A DNA stretch of 15,052 nt from Bacillota bacterium (GCA_023436305.1 JAEZJQ010000133.1:1-15052), one strand, 5' to 3'. Positions 6,118 to 13,824 are shown, counted from the first letter of the stretch. The notes: generated by a model from the sequence alone, not told the origin. Numbers and translations: made by a program.

Positions 6118-6390
6118 TCTCAACATGATCATCCTTACTTTGTTGACAAAAAAGGGTGGTGTTCAATAACCCCGAAAAAGACAAGTGTTTATAAAAATAT
6201 TGGGCAGGCAAATCAAATAATCGAAGGAGATCGAGTTTTAACCATTGATTCTAAAGGGCGGACATCATATATAAGTTTGAATCGTATTCAAAAATTAAAT
6301 CAACGTGAGAAAACATTTACGATAACCAAACTTAATAAAAAAATTTCGTTTTTTGCTAACGGGTTATTAGTAGGTGTTGAAGAAATCTAA
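6118..6390 (+). pseudogene. Hint (hedgehog/intein) domain, C-terminal half, relic 1
   Basis: The frame after TAA 6115-6117 reads SQHDHPYFVDKKGWCSITPK, later IIEGDRVLTIDSKGRTSYIS, then TFTITKLNKKISFFANGLLV and GVEEI before TAA 6388. The order matches the second half of Hint domains: the H-P-x-F/Y-V block with KGW, the GD-x-L strand, and the closing T-x-x-x-FFANG-x-LV motif. The first half (Cys start, GD-x-V block) is missing and a stop precedes the readable part, so it is a relic. Hint domains occur in inteins, polymorphic toxins and some phage-like proteins. Which of these it came from cannot be told here. Confidence 0.72.
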
Positions 6391-6538
6391 AACTTTCAGG
6401 TTGAGCGAAGCTGCATCTGCTAAGGAAAGAAGCACCCGATTCAAGGCGGCCCCCGGCGGCTCAAACTCGGGGAACAATATACGCCATGCCGGACTAGAGC
6501 CGGCCCGTCGTAATCACGGCCAAAAGTGAGGGATAAAT

Positions 6539-7396
6539 TTGAAAAATAATATTTTTGAAAGCGCAATTGAATGGGCGAAAAAACAAGAAACAATTCGTGT
6601 AATGTTTTTAACCAGTACACGTGCCGGAGATGGCCCAATTGATGAAATGTCTGACTACGATGTCGCCCTGTTCACCTATGACTCTCAACCATTTCTTTAT
6701 AATTCTTCATGGATGAAAGAAATTGGTGAAGTATGGGTTTATCAAAAATGTCAATATGATTATAAGGGCCAAGAAATAAAGACTCGCTTAGTTGTTTTTA
6801 AAGACGGGGAAAGAATCGATTTTAGTTTTTGGAATATGAGTATTCTTTCCGATTTTTTAAGAAACGGATTGCCTGATGAATTTAACATTGGCTACAAAGT
6901 CTTATTCGACAAAGATGGTATCACCAAAAACCTTCCCGGACCGGCGTATGATGGATTTAAAGAATCAAAACCCACAAAAGACTATTTTCTAAAAAGAATT
7001 CATGATTTCTGGTATAATGTATATTGTATGGCAAAATATCTGAAGCGCGACGACCTTTTCCATGTAAAGCTTATCCAAAGCGATATCAATCAAATAATTT
7101 TACAAATGATTATTTGGAATACGCAATCAAAGAATGGTTGGTCATTAAAAACCCATTCATGGGGAAAGAGAATGAAAAATTGGGTCGATGATAATATCTG
7201 GAGAGAATTACATGAAATTTATTCCCGTTTTGATCGGGAAGATAGTTGGCGAGGGCTGTTTTCGACGATGAACTTCTTTCGAAAAATAGCTAATGAAGCG
7301 GCTCAAAATCTTAGCTATTCATACCCGGATGATGTTGATCAAAATTTAAGTGCTTATATTACGACCTTGTATGAAAAAAGTAAACCGGCCGGCTAA
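6539..7396 (+). CDS. ANT(6)-like aminoglycoside 6-adenylyltransferase
   Basis: The product has 285 residues, close to the 285-300 usual for ANT(6)/AadK enzymes, which transfer AMP from ATP to the 6-hydroxyl of streptomycin. The nucleotidyltransferase core is present: TSTRAGDG at 25-32 (usual G-S-R motif; here S-T-R), SDYDV at 38-42 with the two metal-binding Asp at 39 and 41, and the third Asp in ERIDFSFW near residue 94. The C-terminal half is helical and rich in Trp and Lys, as in the family. The start is TTG 6539 after GAGGGA. Its AT-rich base use and its position between a Hint relic and unrelated genes suggest horizontal gain. Substrate is inferred from the family; chromosomal members are sometimes weakly active or have unknown substrates. 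Confidence 0.88.
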   Translation: MKNNIFESAIEWAKKQETIRVMFLTSTRAGDGPIDEMSDYDVALFTYDSQPFLYNSSWMKEIGEVWVYQKCQYDYKGQEIKTRLVVFKDGERIDFSFWNMSILSDFLRNGLPDEFNIGYKVLFDKDGITKNLPGPAYDGFKESKPTKDYFLKRIHDFWYNVYCMAKYLKRDDLFHVKLIQSDINQIILQMIIWNTQSKNGWSLKTHSWGKRMKNWVDDNIWRELHEIYSRFDREDSWRGLFSTMNFFRKIANEAAQNLSYSYPDDVDQNLSAYITTLYEKSKPAG

Positions 7397-7450
7397 CTCT
7401 TCTTGGAATAAGGAATCTATTTTAAAACAAATTCGCAAGGAGTGATGGAA

Positions 7451-8107
7451 TTGAAAAAGTTTACGTTACTGTTACTGTTGTTGTGTATGTCCGCCATGGG
7501 TTGGGGAGGTATTCTCACCGGCTCAGCCGCCGGAGCCGATATCAAGCTGGAAAATCCGCCCGAAGCGCTCCAGGTAGACTTAATGGAGGCATTGCGGCTC
7601 CGCCAATCCACCCGGACCGGATTTACCAGTCAAAAAATTCCGCTTCGGGATCTGGCGACGATCTTATGGGCGGCGAATGGAGTAAACCGGGAAAATGGCC
7701 GGCGGACAGCGCCGACGGCCATGGGGAAAGACTTTATTCATCTTTATGTCGCAACCGAAGAAGGAGTCTATCAATATGATCCTGCCGCCAATCTACTGAA
7801 ATGGGTAACAGCACGTAATATTAAAGGACGCATCGGTGGACAGCCGGACATTGGAACTGCCTCACATGTTCTGATCATGGTAGCCGATCTGCAACTGCTC
7901 CCTGCAACGATGGGCCAACCGGTGAAGCTTGCCATGGCCAATGGAACCGCGGGGACCATTGCCCAGAATGTGTACTTAACCGCCGCGGCTTTAAAACTGG
8001 GTACCCGTCTGGTTGCCGGTATTAAAGAAAATAATATCCGGGAGGAATTACGGTTGAAAAAGGCCGAGGTTCCGCTTTATATTATGCCGTTAGGGTATAT
8101 GAAATAA
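7451..8107 (+). CDS. Exported SagB/nitroreductase-family protein
   Basis: I place the start at TTG 7451 (MKKFTLLLLLLCM), 8 nt after AAGGAG. The upstream GTG 7442 and ATG 7445 overlap or crowd that site. The product has 218 residues. A signal peptide runs to about residue 29 (GSAAGA). The mature part is a nitroreductase-like fold of the SagB type: LRLRQSTRTGF with the Arg-x-Ser-x-Arg FMN-phosphate motif, then LRDLATILWAANGVNRENGR, RTAPTAMGKDFIHLYVA, YDPAANLLKWV, and a C-terminal GTIAQNVYLTAAALKLGTRL helix. Family members bind FMN and carry out two-electron reductions or azoline oxidation. An exported form is seen in several anaerobes. No azole-peptide genes are nearby, so I infer a redox role with an unknown substrate. 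Confidence 0.88.
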   Translation: MKKFTLLLLLLCMSAMGWGGILTGSAAGADIKLENPPEALQVDLMEALRLRQSTRTGFTSQKIPLRDLATILWAANGVNRENGRRTAPTAMGKDFIHLYVATEEGVYQYDPAANLLKWVTARNIKGRIGGQPDIGTASHVLIMVADLQLLPATMGQPVKLAMANGTAGTIAQNVYLTAAALKLGTRLVAGIKENNIREELRLKKAEVPLYIMPLGYMK

Positions 8108-8164
8108 AGAATCGCCGTAACAACTCAAATTCAACACACCAATGGTTGGTAAATATCAATTTGT

Positions 8165-8350
8165 AAGAGTTTTTCAGGGTCCCATCTCACGCGAGAGTTT
8201 ACAAAAACATTAACCGCCGTCAACAGCGACACCCTGGCCACTACCTTGGAAATCTAAGCTGTGAAACTGAACCGGGACAAGGTTCCAGGCTTGAACGTGA
8301 CCGCCGATGAAATGACGGTATTTTTCAAAGAACGGGGAAAAAAATCGTAA
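8165..8350 (+). pseudogene. Unidentified broken ORF
   Basis: One frame reads HLTREFTKTLTAVNSDTLAT, then TLEI, a TAA at 8255-8257, then AVKLNRDKVPGLNVTADEMT and VFFKERGKKS to TAA 8348. Sequence on both sides of the internal stop looks like real protein (amphipathic, no low complexity), and the stop falls where Lys or Gln would fit. There is no start or ribosome site. I do not recognise the family. It lies directly after the nitroreductase-like gene and is probably the end of a former gene. Confidence 0.4.
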
Positions 8351-8426
8351 CAACTACGCCACAAACAAATACCCGATAAAGAATCTTAAGACCAAATAAT
8401 AATAAAACACATTAGCAAATAATAAA

Positions 8427-8590
8427 ATCATTCCGGAATGATCTTAAATCATTAAAGAATGACTTTTTTGTAATGGAATGCCCTTAAGCCACTATATAAT
8501 GGCTTTAAGCCATAATGGAATGGCTTATAGCCATTCCCGAACGACAATATTTATATAATGGAATTACTTTTAGCCATAATAATAGCGTGT
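8427..8590 (+). repeat. Cluster of short palindromes, AATGG/AAGCC type
   Basis: Perfect inverted repeats follow one another: the 16-bp palindrome ATCATTCCGGAATGAT (8427-8442), ATGGCTT-t-AAGCCAT (8499-8513) and GGAATGGCT-tat-AGCCATTCC (8517-8537). Related half-sites TAATGGAATG, CCTTAAGCC and TTTTAGCCATAA lie around them. No gene covers this AT-rich stretch, and no T-run follows any stem. It may be a degenerate family of intergenic hairpins. Confidence 0.7.
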
Positions 8591-8736
8591 GTCCGCCTCG
8601 TAAAACATTTCGCTCTCCGATTTCCGGCCTGGTAACTCAAGCGTAAGGGGATTGATTATTCGTCATTTAGAATCCCGCAAATGATTGAATAATTATTTCT
8701 GCATCTAAATCTTGATAACCATATGGTTTTATATTT

Positions 8737-8987
8737 TTCTGTAGTCTATGATTACAGCATGGTGTTTATCATTTTTTCATGGTGTTTTACGATTTCTTCG
8801 CGGTAGTTTATCATTTCTTCATGGTGTTTTATGATTTCTCCGTGGTAGTCTATCATTTTTTCATGGTGTTTTACGATTTCTTCGCGGTAGTCTATCATTT
8901 CTTCATGGTGTTTTATGATTTCTCCGTGGTAGTCTATCATTTCCTCATGGTGTTTTATGATTTCCCCATGGCTTTTTATTATTTATA
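8737..8987 (-). repeat. 42-bp minisatellite (two 21-bp halves) encoding heptads
   Basis: Five tandem 42-bp units start at 8778, 8820, 8862, 8904 and 8946, the last degenerate. They are preceded by a 20-bp unit at 8758 and a further degenerate half. Each unit is two related 21-bp halves, of the form CATGGTGTTTTACGATTTCTT then CGCGGTAGTTTATCATTTCTT. Because 21 is seven codons, the minus strand reads a heptad series: MIDYHGE, IIKHHEE, MIDYREE, IVKHHEK. The ORF spans 8752-8940, with the frame open back to about 8980. Hydrophobic residues recur at heptad positions 1 and 2 and charged or His residues elsewhere, so a coiled coil is conceivable. The minus-strand ATG has no ribosome site, and the plus strand is equally open (MVFYDFF, AVVYHFF). 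Alternate units are the more alike, so an 84-bp step also appears. Confidence 0.85.
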
Positions 8988-9040
8988 GAATGTTTCATAA
9001 ATTTATTGGATTACATGTAGGCGACCCTATCCCTTAAAGT

Positions 9041-9157
9041 AGAGTTGTATTTACAACTCTTTAGAAAACGGCGTAGCCGTTTTCAGGGTATTTGCTTGGC
9101 GTTACGGGTTTGAATAAATTGACCACGAAGGATGGTGGTTGCCCTTTTTTAAAGGGC
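9041..9157 (+). repeat. Three perfect hairpins in a gene-free gap
   Basis: AGAGTTGT/ACAACTCT (9041-9048, 9053-9060, loop 4) is followed 3 nt later by GAAAACGGC/GCCGTTTTC (9064-9072, 9076-9084, loop 3). Further on is GCCCTTT/AAAGGGC (9141-9147, 9151-9157, loop 3). The second has the A-run, stem, T-run form of a two-way intrinsic terminator. The other two lack a T-run after the stem. The rest of 8988-9290 holds nothing I can name. Confidence 0.6.
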
Positions 9158-9292
9158 CGAGGGATCTGTTTTAGGCTGAAGAACAATTGCCAATTTATAT
9201 TTTTATTTCGCAATAGGCTTACGTATCAAAGGTTTTAAGTTGCTTTTCCACTGCGAAAGTTGTGTAAAAAGAAAATTTTGGCAGGAAGTATA

Positions 9293-9321
9293 TTGACAAT
9301 ATTGAATATTTAGGGTATACA
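9293..9321 (+). promoter_or_regulatory. SigA-type promoter of the kinase-like gene
   Basis: TTGACA at 9293-9298 and TATACA at 9316-9321 are separated by exactly 17 bp, in AT-rich DNA 47 bp before the start codon. The -35 is perfect and the -10 matches 4 of 6. AGAGGGG (9354-9360) then gives a ribosome site 7 nt before ATG 9368. Confidence 0.7.
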
Positions 9322-9367
9322 AATTTATATTTTGAGCTATTTATTTACGATATAGAGGGGCTTATCA

Positions 9368-10054
9368 ATGATCACCATCCGGCATGCAAGATTCCATGAA
9401 AAAAGAAAAACCGTGGAAAGAAGTATCAAAGAGTTACAACAAAAACTCTCAAATGTATTCTGGTTAGGAGGCTCAACTTGCGCCGGTAAGACGACTATTT
9501 CAAATCGTTTGTCGAGCGAAACCGGTTTTTCCATATACCATTGTGATCAATTTATCGGAGAACATATAAATAAAGCGAGTCCATTGCAACATCCGGCAAT
9601 GTATGAAGCCGCCAAAGTATCTTGGGATAAATTGTTAAGTTACTCAACCGCTGAATTTCTTAAATTTACGATCCAAGTGTATCAAGAAGAATTTAAAATG
9701 ATTATTGAAGATTTACTTTTATTGCCCAAAGACAAACCTGTTCTAGTCGAAGGAGTCAATATCTTTCCGGATTTTGTTTGTGATGTAGTTAGTGATAAAC
9801 ACCATGCTATTTGGATAATAGCCACCGAAGAACATTACCGGGCTAATCAACCGAACCGAAAGGAAATGTACGAACGATTAAAAACATGCTCAGATCCGGT
9901 ATCAGCTCAAAATAGTTATATGATTAAAGATATTGAGATGGGCAAGTATATATTAAATCGCTGTAAGGCTTTAAATCAAAAAACTATCATGGTTGAAGAA
10001 GGAAGCAGCATTGAGGAAAATATAAATATTATAAAAAAACACTTTCTTTTATAG
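9368..10054 (+). CDS. P-loop kinase-like protein
   Basis: The product has 228 residues and no signal peptide. A Walker A motif, GGSTCAGKTT, lies at residues 34-43 and is preceded by the hydrophobic strand NVFWL. A likely acceptor-site Asp follows in YHCD at 57-60. A second strand, KPVLVEGVNIFP, gives the Walker-B-like position with E. Further on is TEEHYRANQPNRKEMYERLK, rich in Arg and Lys as expected for a lid, then a C-terminal DIEMGKYILNRC helix. The order fits small P-loop nucleoside or metabolite kinases, often annotated as AAA family ATPase or 2-phosphoglycerate-kinase-like. The phosphate acceptor cannot be told; the window gives no pathway context. It is AT-rich and has its own promoter, and its stop is followed at once by a Hint relic. 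Confidence 0.8.
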   Translation: MITIRHARFHEKRKTVERSIKELQQKLSNVFWLGGSTCAGKTTISNRLSSETGFSIYHCDQFIGEHINKASPLQHPAMYEAAKVSWDKLLSYSTAEFLKFTIQVYQEEFKMIIEDLLLLPKDKPVLVEGVNIFPDFVCDVVSDKHHAIWIIATEEHYRANQPNRKEMYERLKTCSDPVSAQNSYMIKDIEMGKYILNRCKALNQKTIMVEEGSSIEENINIIKKHFLL

Positions 10055-10061
10055 TTCTTGG

Positions 10062-10190
10062 GGTATAACATCAAAGAATATCTCGCATCTAAATCAAAAT
10101 GAAGAAACATATACCATTACAAAACTCGATAAAAATACCGGCTTTTTTGCAAACCGATTATTCGTAGGAACGGAAGAACTTAACCCATGA
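10062..10190 (+). pseudogene. Hint domain C-terminal end, relic 2
   Basis: The frame ending at TGA 10188-10190 reads GITSKNISHLNQNEETYTIT, then KLDKNTGFFANRLFVGTEEL and NP. It lines up with the end of relic 1 (LNQREKTFTITKLNKKISFF, then ANGLLVGVEEI) through LNQ, E-x-T-x-TITKL, FFAN-x-L-x-VG and EE. It is shorter, starts abruptly next to the kinase stop and has no ribosome site of its own, so it is a relic. Confidence 0.65.
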
Positions 10191-10279
10191 AAAAAACAGC
10201 CATAATGTGTGGATCATTGCCTGAAAAATGAAATAAGTAAGATTGGATGAGATTGCTTCGATGAGCTAACATCGGCCCG

Positions 10280-10332
10280 AAAAAAAAGCGAACCGTTCCG
10301 CCTGATATTGAGCCAGGTAAGGCGGAACGGTT
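10280..10332 (-). terminator. Strong intrinsic terminator after the MATE gene
   Basis: AACCGTTCCGCCT (10291-10303) pairs perfectly over 13 bp with AGGCGGAACGGTT (10320-10332), loop 16. Leftward, on the minus strand, the stem is followed by CGC and then eight T (complement of the A-run 10280-10287). It ends transcription of the minus-strand MATE gene, whose stop is 82 bp upstream of the stem. Confidence 0.85.
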
Positions 10333-10413
10333 TCTGCAACTTGTCGACATTATGGGAAAGATGGTGAAAACCAAGTGTGCCATTCACTTTGTAAAAATTA
10401 GATATTTACCCAT

Positions 10414-11817
10414 CTAAACCTCTTCCGGAATCGCTGCCTGAGCCACCGGTTCATACTCGAAATCATTCACCAGGTTATTAATCCAACGCTTCGAATAAAA
10501 CCGTTTCAGGCAGAGCACCAATTTGAAAATCTCCTGCACATTAACCAGAGCGAATACAATTTCCACCGGAAACTTCCAAACGGCTTGCCCTAAGTATATC
10601 AGCGGTAATCCAATCACATAAACCGCCACCAGGTCCATGATTAAACAAAACATGGTGTCGCCGCCGCTTCGCAGTACACCGACAATAGCCACCATATTAT
10701 ATACGATGACTGGCAAAAACATGGCGTACACGTATAATAACTTCTGTGTTTCCTGGTGGACCGTGGCTGATATTTTATAAGGCGACAATATAATCCCGCT
10801 CCCAATAACGGTGAGAGCTCCCATAATAATCGCTACCCACAGAGTAATGGAAAGAAATCGCTTCGCATATCGAAATGCCGTGGGCTCATCCCCCGCTCCA
10901 ATTTGATTCCCCACCATGACCATACAAGCACTGGCAATACCGTTAAATAACACAAATGTCAGTTGCCGCACGGTGTTGTAGATATTGATGGCCGCCACCA
11001 CCTGGGTTCCCATTTCAGCATATACCACCATATAGATAATCATTCCCAACGCCCAAACAACATCCTTGGCCACCACGGTTCCCGTGGTGCTAACAAACCG
11101 TTTCGCCAGATCGGCGGGGATATCGATCATTTCCTTAAATTTTGCGGCCACTACATATTTGTGACGATAGGAAACGGTTAGCAAGATGGCAATTTCGACG
11201 ATCCGGGCAATTACCGTGGCAATGGCCGAACCGGCCACGCCAAGCCTTGGAAACCCGAACATACCGAAGATCAAAATATAGTTTAAGGCCGTATTCACTA
11301 AAATGGCAATGACATTGACCCGCATCGGCAGTTTTACTTCACCGGTGCTGCGCAGCACCGCGGAGTAACAAGACGTCACCGCCGTCATCACATATGTAAA
11401 GGAAGTTATCATAAGAAATTGCGCACCGAGTTTGATAACCCGGGGATCATTGGAAAAAATCCGCAATATGGCCGGAGCGTTAAAGAAGCAGATTATGAAA
11501 AAGATCAGCGCAGCGGAGGCGCTGACGATGGTACTAAACCCAAGTACCCGCCGGATGTTTTTGACATCTTTCTTGCCCCAAAATTGGGAGGCAAAAATAG
11601 AGGCCCCCCCGCTAATCCCAAGTAAAAAAAGGAGCAATAGGAAATAGACCTGATTGGCCAATCCCACCGCCGCCAATTCCACCTCTCCCATTTGCCCGAC
11701 CATGATATTGTCGATCAGATTCAAGGACGACGCGAAGAAATACTGGAGTGTCACCGGTATGGCTAGTTTAAAAAAGGTTTTGTAAAACACTTTATCCCCA
11801 AAAAGGTTTCGTATCAT
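10414..11817 (-). CDS. MATE-family efflux transporter
   Basis: The product has 467 residues with about twelve hydrophobic helices in two related halves, the usual size and layout of multidrug and toxin extrusion proteins that couple Na+ or H+ entry to export of cationic drugs or metabolites. The family start is clear: FKLAIPVTLQYFFASSLNLI, then DNIMVGQMGEVELAAVGLAN, followed by GGASIFASQFWGKKD. The second half repeats the pattern (NGIASACMVMVGNQIGAGDE). The ATG is preceded by GGGGAGAG on the minus strand. It lies about 206 bp downstream of the glycosidase-like gene on the same strand and ends in a strong terminator. The gap holds a plus-strand relic (11881-12000) and short repeats, so co-transcription is uncertain. 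The substrate is unknown. Confidence 0.95.
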   Translation of the reverse strand: MIRNLFGDKVFYKTFFKLAIPVTLQYFFASSLNLIDNIMVGQMGEVELAAVGLANQVYFLLLLFLLGISGGASIFASQFWGKKDVKNIRRVLGFSTIVSASAALIFFIICFFNAPAILRIFSNDPRVIKLGAQFLMITSFTYVMTAVTSCYSAVLRSTGEVKLPMRVNVIAILVNTALNYILIFGMFGFPRLGVAGSAIATVIARIVEIAILLTVSYRHKYVVAAKFKEMIDIPADLAKRFVSTTGTVVAKDVVWALGMIIYMVVYAEMGTQVVAAINIYNTVRQLTFVLFNGIASACMVMVGNQIGAGDEPTAFRYAKRFLSITLWVAIIMGALTVIGSGIILSPYKISATVHQETQKLLYVYAMFLPVIVYNMVAIVGVLRSGGDTMFCLIMDLVAVYVIGLPLIYLGQAVWKFPVEIVFALVNVQEIFKLVLCLKRFYSKRWINNLVNDFEYEPVAQAAIPEEV

Positions 11818-11874
11818 GGAACTCTCCCCATCGTAAAGCGAATTATAAATGAAATCCTATGGTTTTTAACTTAA

Positions 11875-12000
11875 TTTCAACCGGGAGACAAACCCGAGGC
11901 CATTAAGCTCAAGCTTTCGGCTGAAGCCAAGGGTTTGCCCGTAGTTGAGAACAATCAGTATCGAAACCAGGAACTCAAAAAACTCGTAACTTGTAACTGA
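11875..12000 (+). pseudogene. Coding-like fragment, possibly FlhB C-terminal type
   Basis: The plus-strand frame from after TAA 11872 reads FQPGDKPEAIKLKLSAEAKG, then LPVVENNQYRNQELKKLVTC. The order A-I-x-x-K-x-x-A-E-A-K-G-x-P-V-V-E-N, followed by L-x-K-L, resembles the cytosolic end of FlhB-type export-gate proteins (x-x-A-K-x-x-x-(I/V)-P-V-V-E-N-x-x-L-A-R-x-L-Y). No start exists and only 40 codons remain. The final five codons fall in a short repeat (GTAACTTGTAACT). I am not sure of the family. Confidence 0.3.
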
Positions 12001-12023
12001 ATAACTCGCAGCTTATTTTTATA

Positions 12024-13730
12024 TTAGCCCCGATCTTGATATCGGAAGACCTTGTAAGTCGTTGGTGAAAGTTTGAACTGAAATTCGGTGCCATCTTCCC
12101 GCTCCCTGCCCTCCATGGATGTGCCTGAAACCAGATCAACCAATTTCATCCCTTTTTGGTTCAACACAATTTTAACATCGGAGTTGTAACGTAAAAACGA
12201 TTCCACAATGAAGGTACGGTTATCATAAACAAAGAGTCCCAGGTTGGCCGGCCCTTCCAACCGGACTTCCAAACCTTCCATCAACATCCGACGAATCTGA
12301 TCCAGAACGGGGGTGGGAAAATAATACAAATCACCATGATTTTCAGGGATGGTTAACACATATAAAATTCCGGCTCCGTATCTCACTTGGAGTAATATCG
12401 GATAATTCTTGCTTTCCGCAAACGCCACGATTAACGGAACACAGTCGTTGGTGGAAAACTCAACCTGCGGTATCAGTGTCTTGGCGGTGGAATCGGAGTA
12501 GTTGCCGAACGAACATTGGTACATGGGGTAGGCGAACTTATCCACCGCGACTCGATGTTCGCTGCAACGAACCTCCGCGATCTCCTCGATTCCCCTCCCC
12601 GCTAAAGCTTTGAGGAGGCCGGAGGTGATGGCCACATTTTTCCCGGCGTTCAATTGTTCTTTGATTCGCTCAACGATCCGCGGATCTTTTTGGGCGCTTT
12701 CGGTTAAAAGGACCATATTCCGCTGTTCCGGAAACTCCGGAACCGGCTCCAAAGGGAGTCCCAACATACCGAAGAATCCATGAAGATAATTTTCACCGGA
12801 AGAATGATACGGCTTGTAGCAGGGGATTCCCACCGGATTTCCCAGTTGGCCCAAGAACTGGTCAACCTTTTCGAAAGCATAACCGGCGATGGGTACAAAA
12901 ATGGTTTCATTCGTTAATAATGAACCCATACAAAACAAGGTAACTTCTCTGGCCTTGGCAAAGAGCGTCAGATAGCATTGTTCAGCGAAAGAACCTAGAT
13001 TGTACATGCAATCGAAGGCATCAAACCACCCTCCGCCGTTCCCACCGGGTTTCACATTCTCCAAATATCTCATTAAGTAATAACTAATATATCGTTGCAG
13101 GTTTTGCTGGGAATATTGGGGGTCCCGGGTTTCAGTTCCGGTATAGATTTTATCCGATAGACGCGGTTCGTCCTGTAAATTGTAACCCGTGCTTTGATAG
13201 TGATCGTACCAGTTGGGATATTTTATGATAACGTTTACTTTAGGGTTAACTTGTTTGGCGGTTTTCATCAAAATCTCTTCAGTCACCCACCGGGTAGTCT
13301 CCGTCCGAAACTCGGACCAACTGCGATTGCCTTTGGCCTGGATACAGGATTTGCATTTGCAGTTGGTGAAATAAAAGTCATCCAGGATAATTTCATTGAA
13401 GAGTTCCGCCGTAAATCGCACCACTTTCCGTAATAAATCCAAATGTTCCGGATTGGTATAACAAAACGTTTTAAATTCCCAGTTTCCCGAGACATCCGGA
13501 GTAAAACCCCCCGAAGTTTCAATTCCTTTTCGGGCAAAAAAATCTTTGACTTTCAGGATCTTTTCCCGGTCGATGAAGCGCCGCCCCCGGTAGGTTTCCA
13601 GGTATACCTTACCCACTTTGATATGTTTTTCGATAAAGGCAAAATCCCGGTCAAACTCGGAACTTTGGGCAATTTTTTCGACATCGCGGATCGTTACATA
13701 AATTGCGGCCTTAAAATTTTGATATCCCAT
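12024..13730 (-). CDS. Putative glycoside hydrolase, TIM-barrel type
   Basis: The product has 568 residues from the ATG that lies 8 nt after GGAG; the GTG at 13739 overlaps that site. There is no signal peptide, so it is cytosolic. The N-terminal 330 or so residues look like a (beta/alpha)8 barrel: KAAIYVTIRD, KVYLETYRGRRFID, GIETSGGFTPDV, then ILDDFYFTNCKCKSC (115-129) with a probable catalytic Asp pair and a CxCxxC group, and VNVIIKYPNWYDHY. Residues about 350-490 resemble the glutamine-amidotransferase-like middle domain of GH42-type enzymes (MVLLTESAQKDPRIVERIKE). A beta-sandwich ends the protein. I cannot name a GH family or substrate. The adjacent AraC regulator on the same strand is typical of carbohydrate-use loci. 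Confidence 0.7.
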   Translation of the reverse strand: MGYQNFKAAIYVTIRDVEKIAQSSEFDRDFAFIEKHIKVGKVYLETYRGRRFIDREKILKVKDFFARKGIETSGGFTPDVSGNWEFKTFCYTNPEHLDLLRKVVRFTAELFNEIILDDFYFTNCKCKSCIQAKGNRSWSEFRTETTRWVTEEILMKTAKQVNPKVNVIIKYPNWYDHYQSTGYNLQDEPRLSDKIYTGTETRDPQYSQQNLQRYISYYLMRYLENVKPGGNGGGWFDAFDCMYNLGSFAEQCYLTLFAKAREVTLFCMGSLLTNETIFVPIAGYAFEKVDQFLGQLGNPVGIPCYKPYHSSGENYLHGFFGMLGLPLEPVPEFPEQRNMVLLTESAQKDPRIVERIKEQLNAGKNVAITSGLLKALAGRGIEEIAEVRCSEHRVAVDKFAYPMYQCSFGNYSDSTAKTLIPQVEFSTNDCVPLIVAFAESKNYPILLQVRYGAGILYVLTIPENHGDLYYFPTPVLDQIRRMLMEGLEVRLEGPANLGLFVYDNRTFIVESFLRYNSDVKIVLNQKGMKLVDLVSGTSMEGREREDGTEFQFKLSPTTYKVFRYQDRG

Positions 13731-13824
13731 CGTTATCACTCCAAAATTTATATTCTGAAAGCAGGATCAAATGGGTCGCAGAGCATAAAACATAGGGGTA
13801 AAGCGTAGAGTGTATGCCACGAAT

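Noticed and set aside
5948..6169. 73-codon plus-strand frame as a gene
   Set aside because: Its start overlaps the DUF2721 gene and its end overlaps the Hint relic, which is clearly read in another frame; only the middle (6008-6117) is kept as a doubtful fragment.
6391..6538. GC-rich stretch before the ANT(6)-like gene as an RNA gene or attachment site
   Set aside because: I could not fold it into a tRNA or known RNA, and no direct repeat partner was seen on the other side of the gene.
8737..8987. CRISPR-like array
   Set aside because: Units abut without unique spacers, the unit divides into 21-bp halves, and no cas gene is near.
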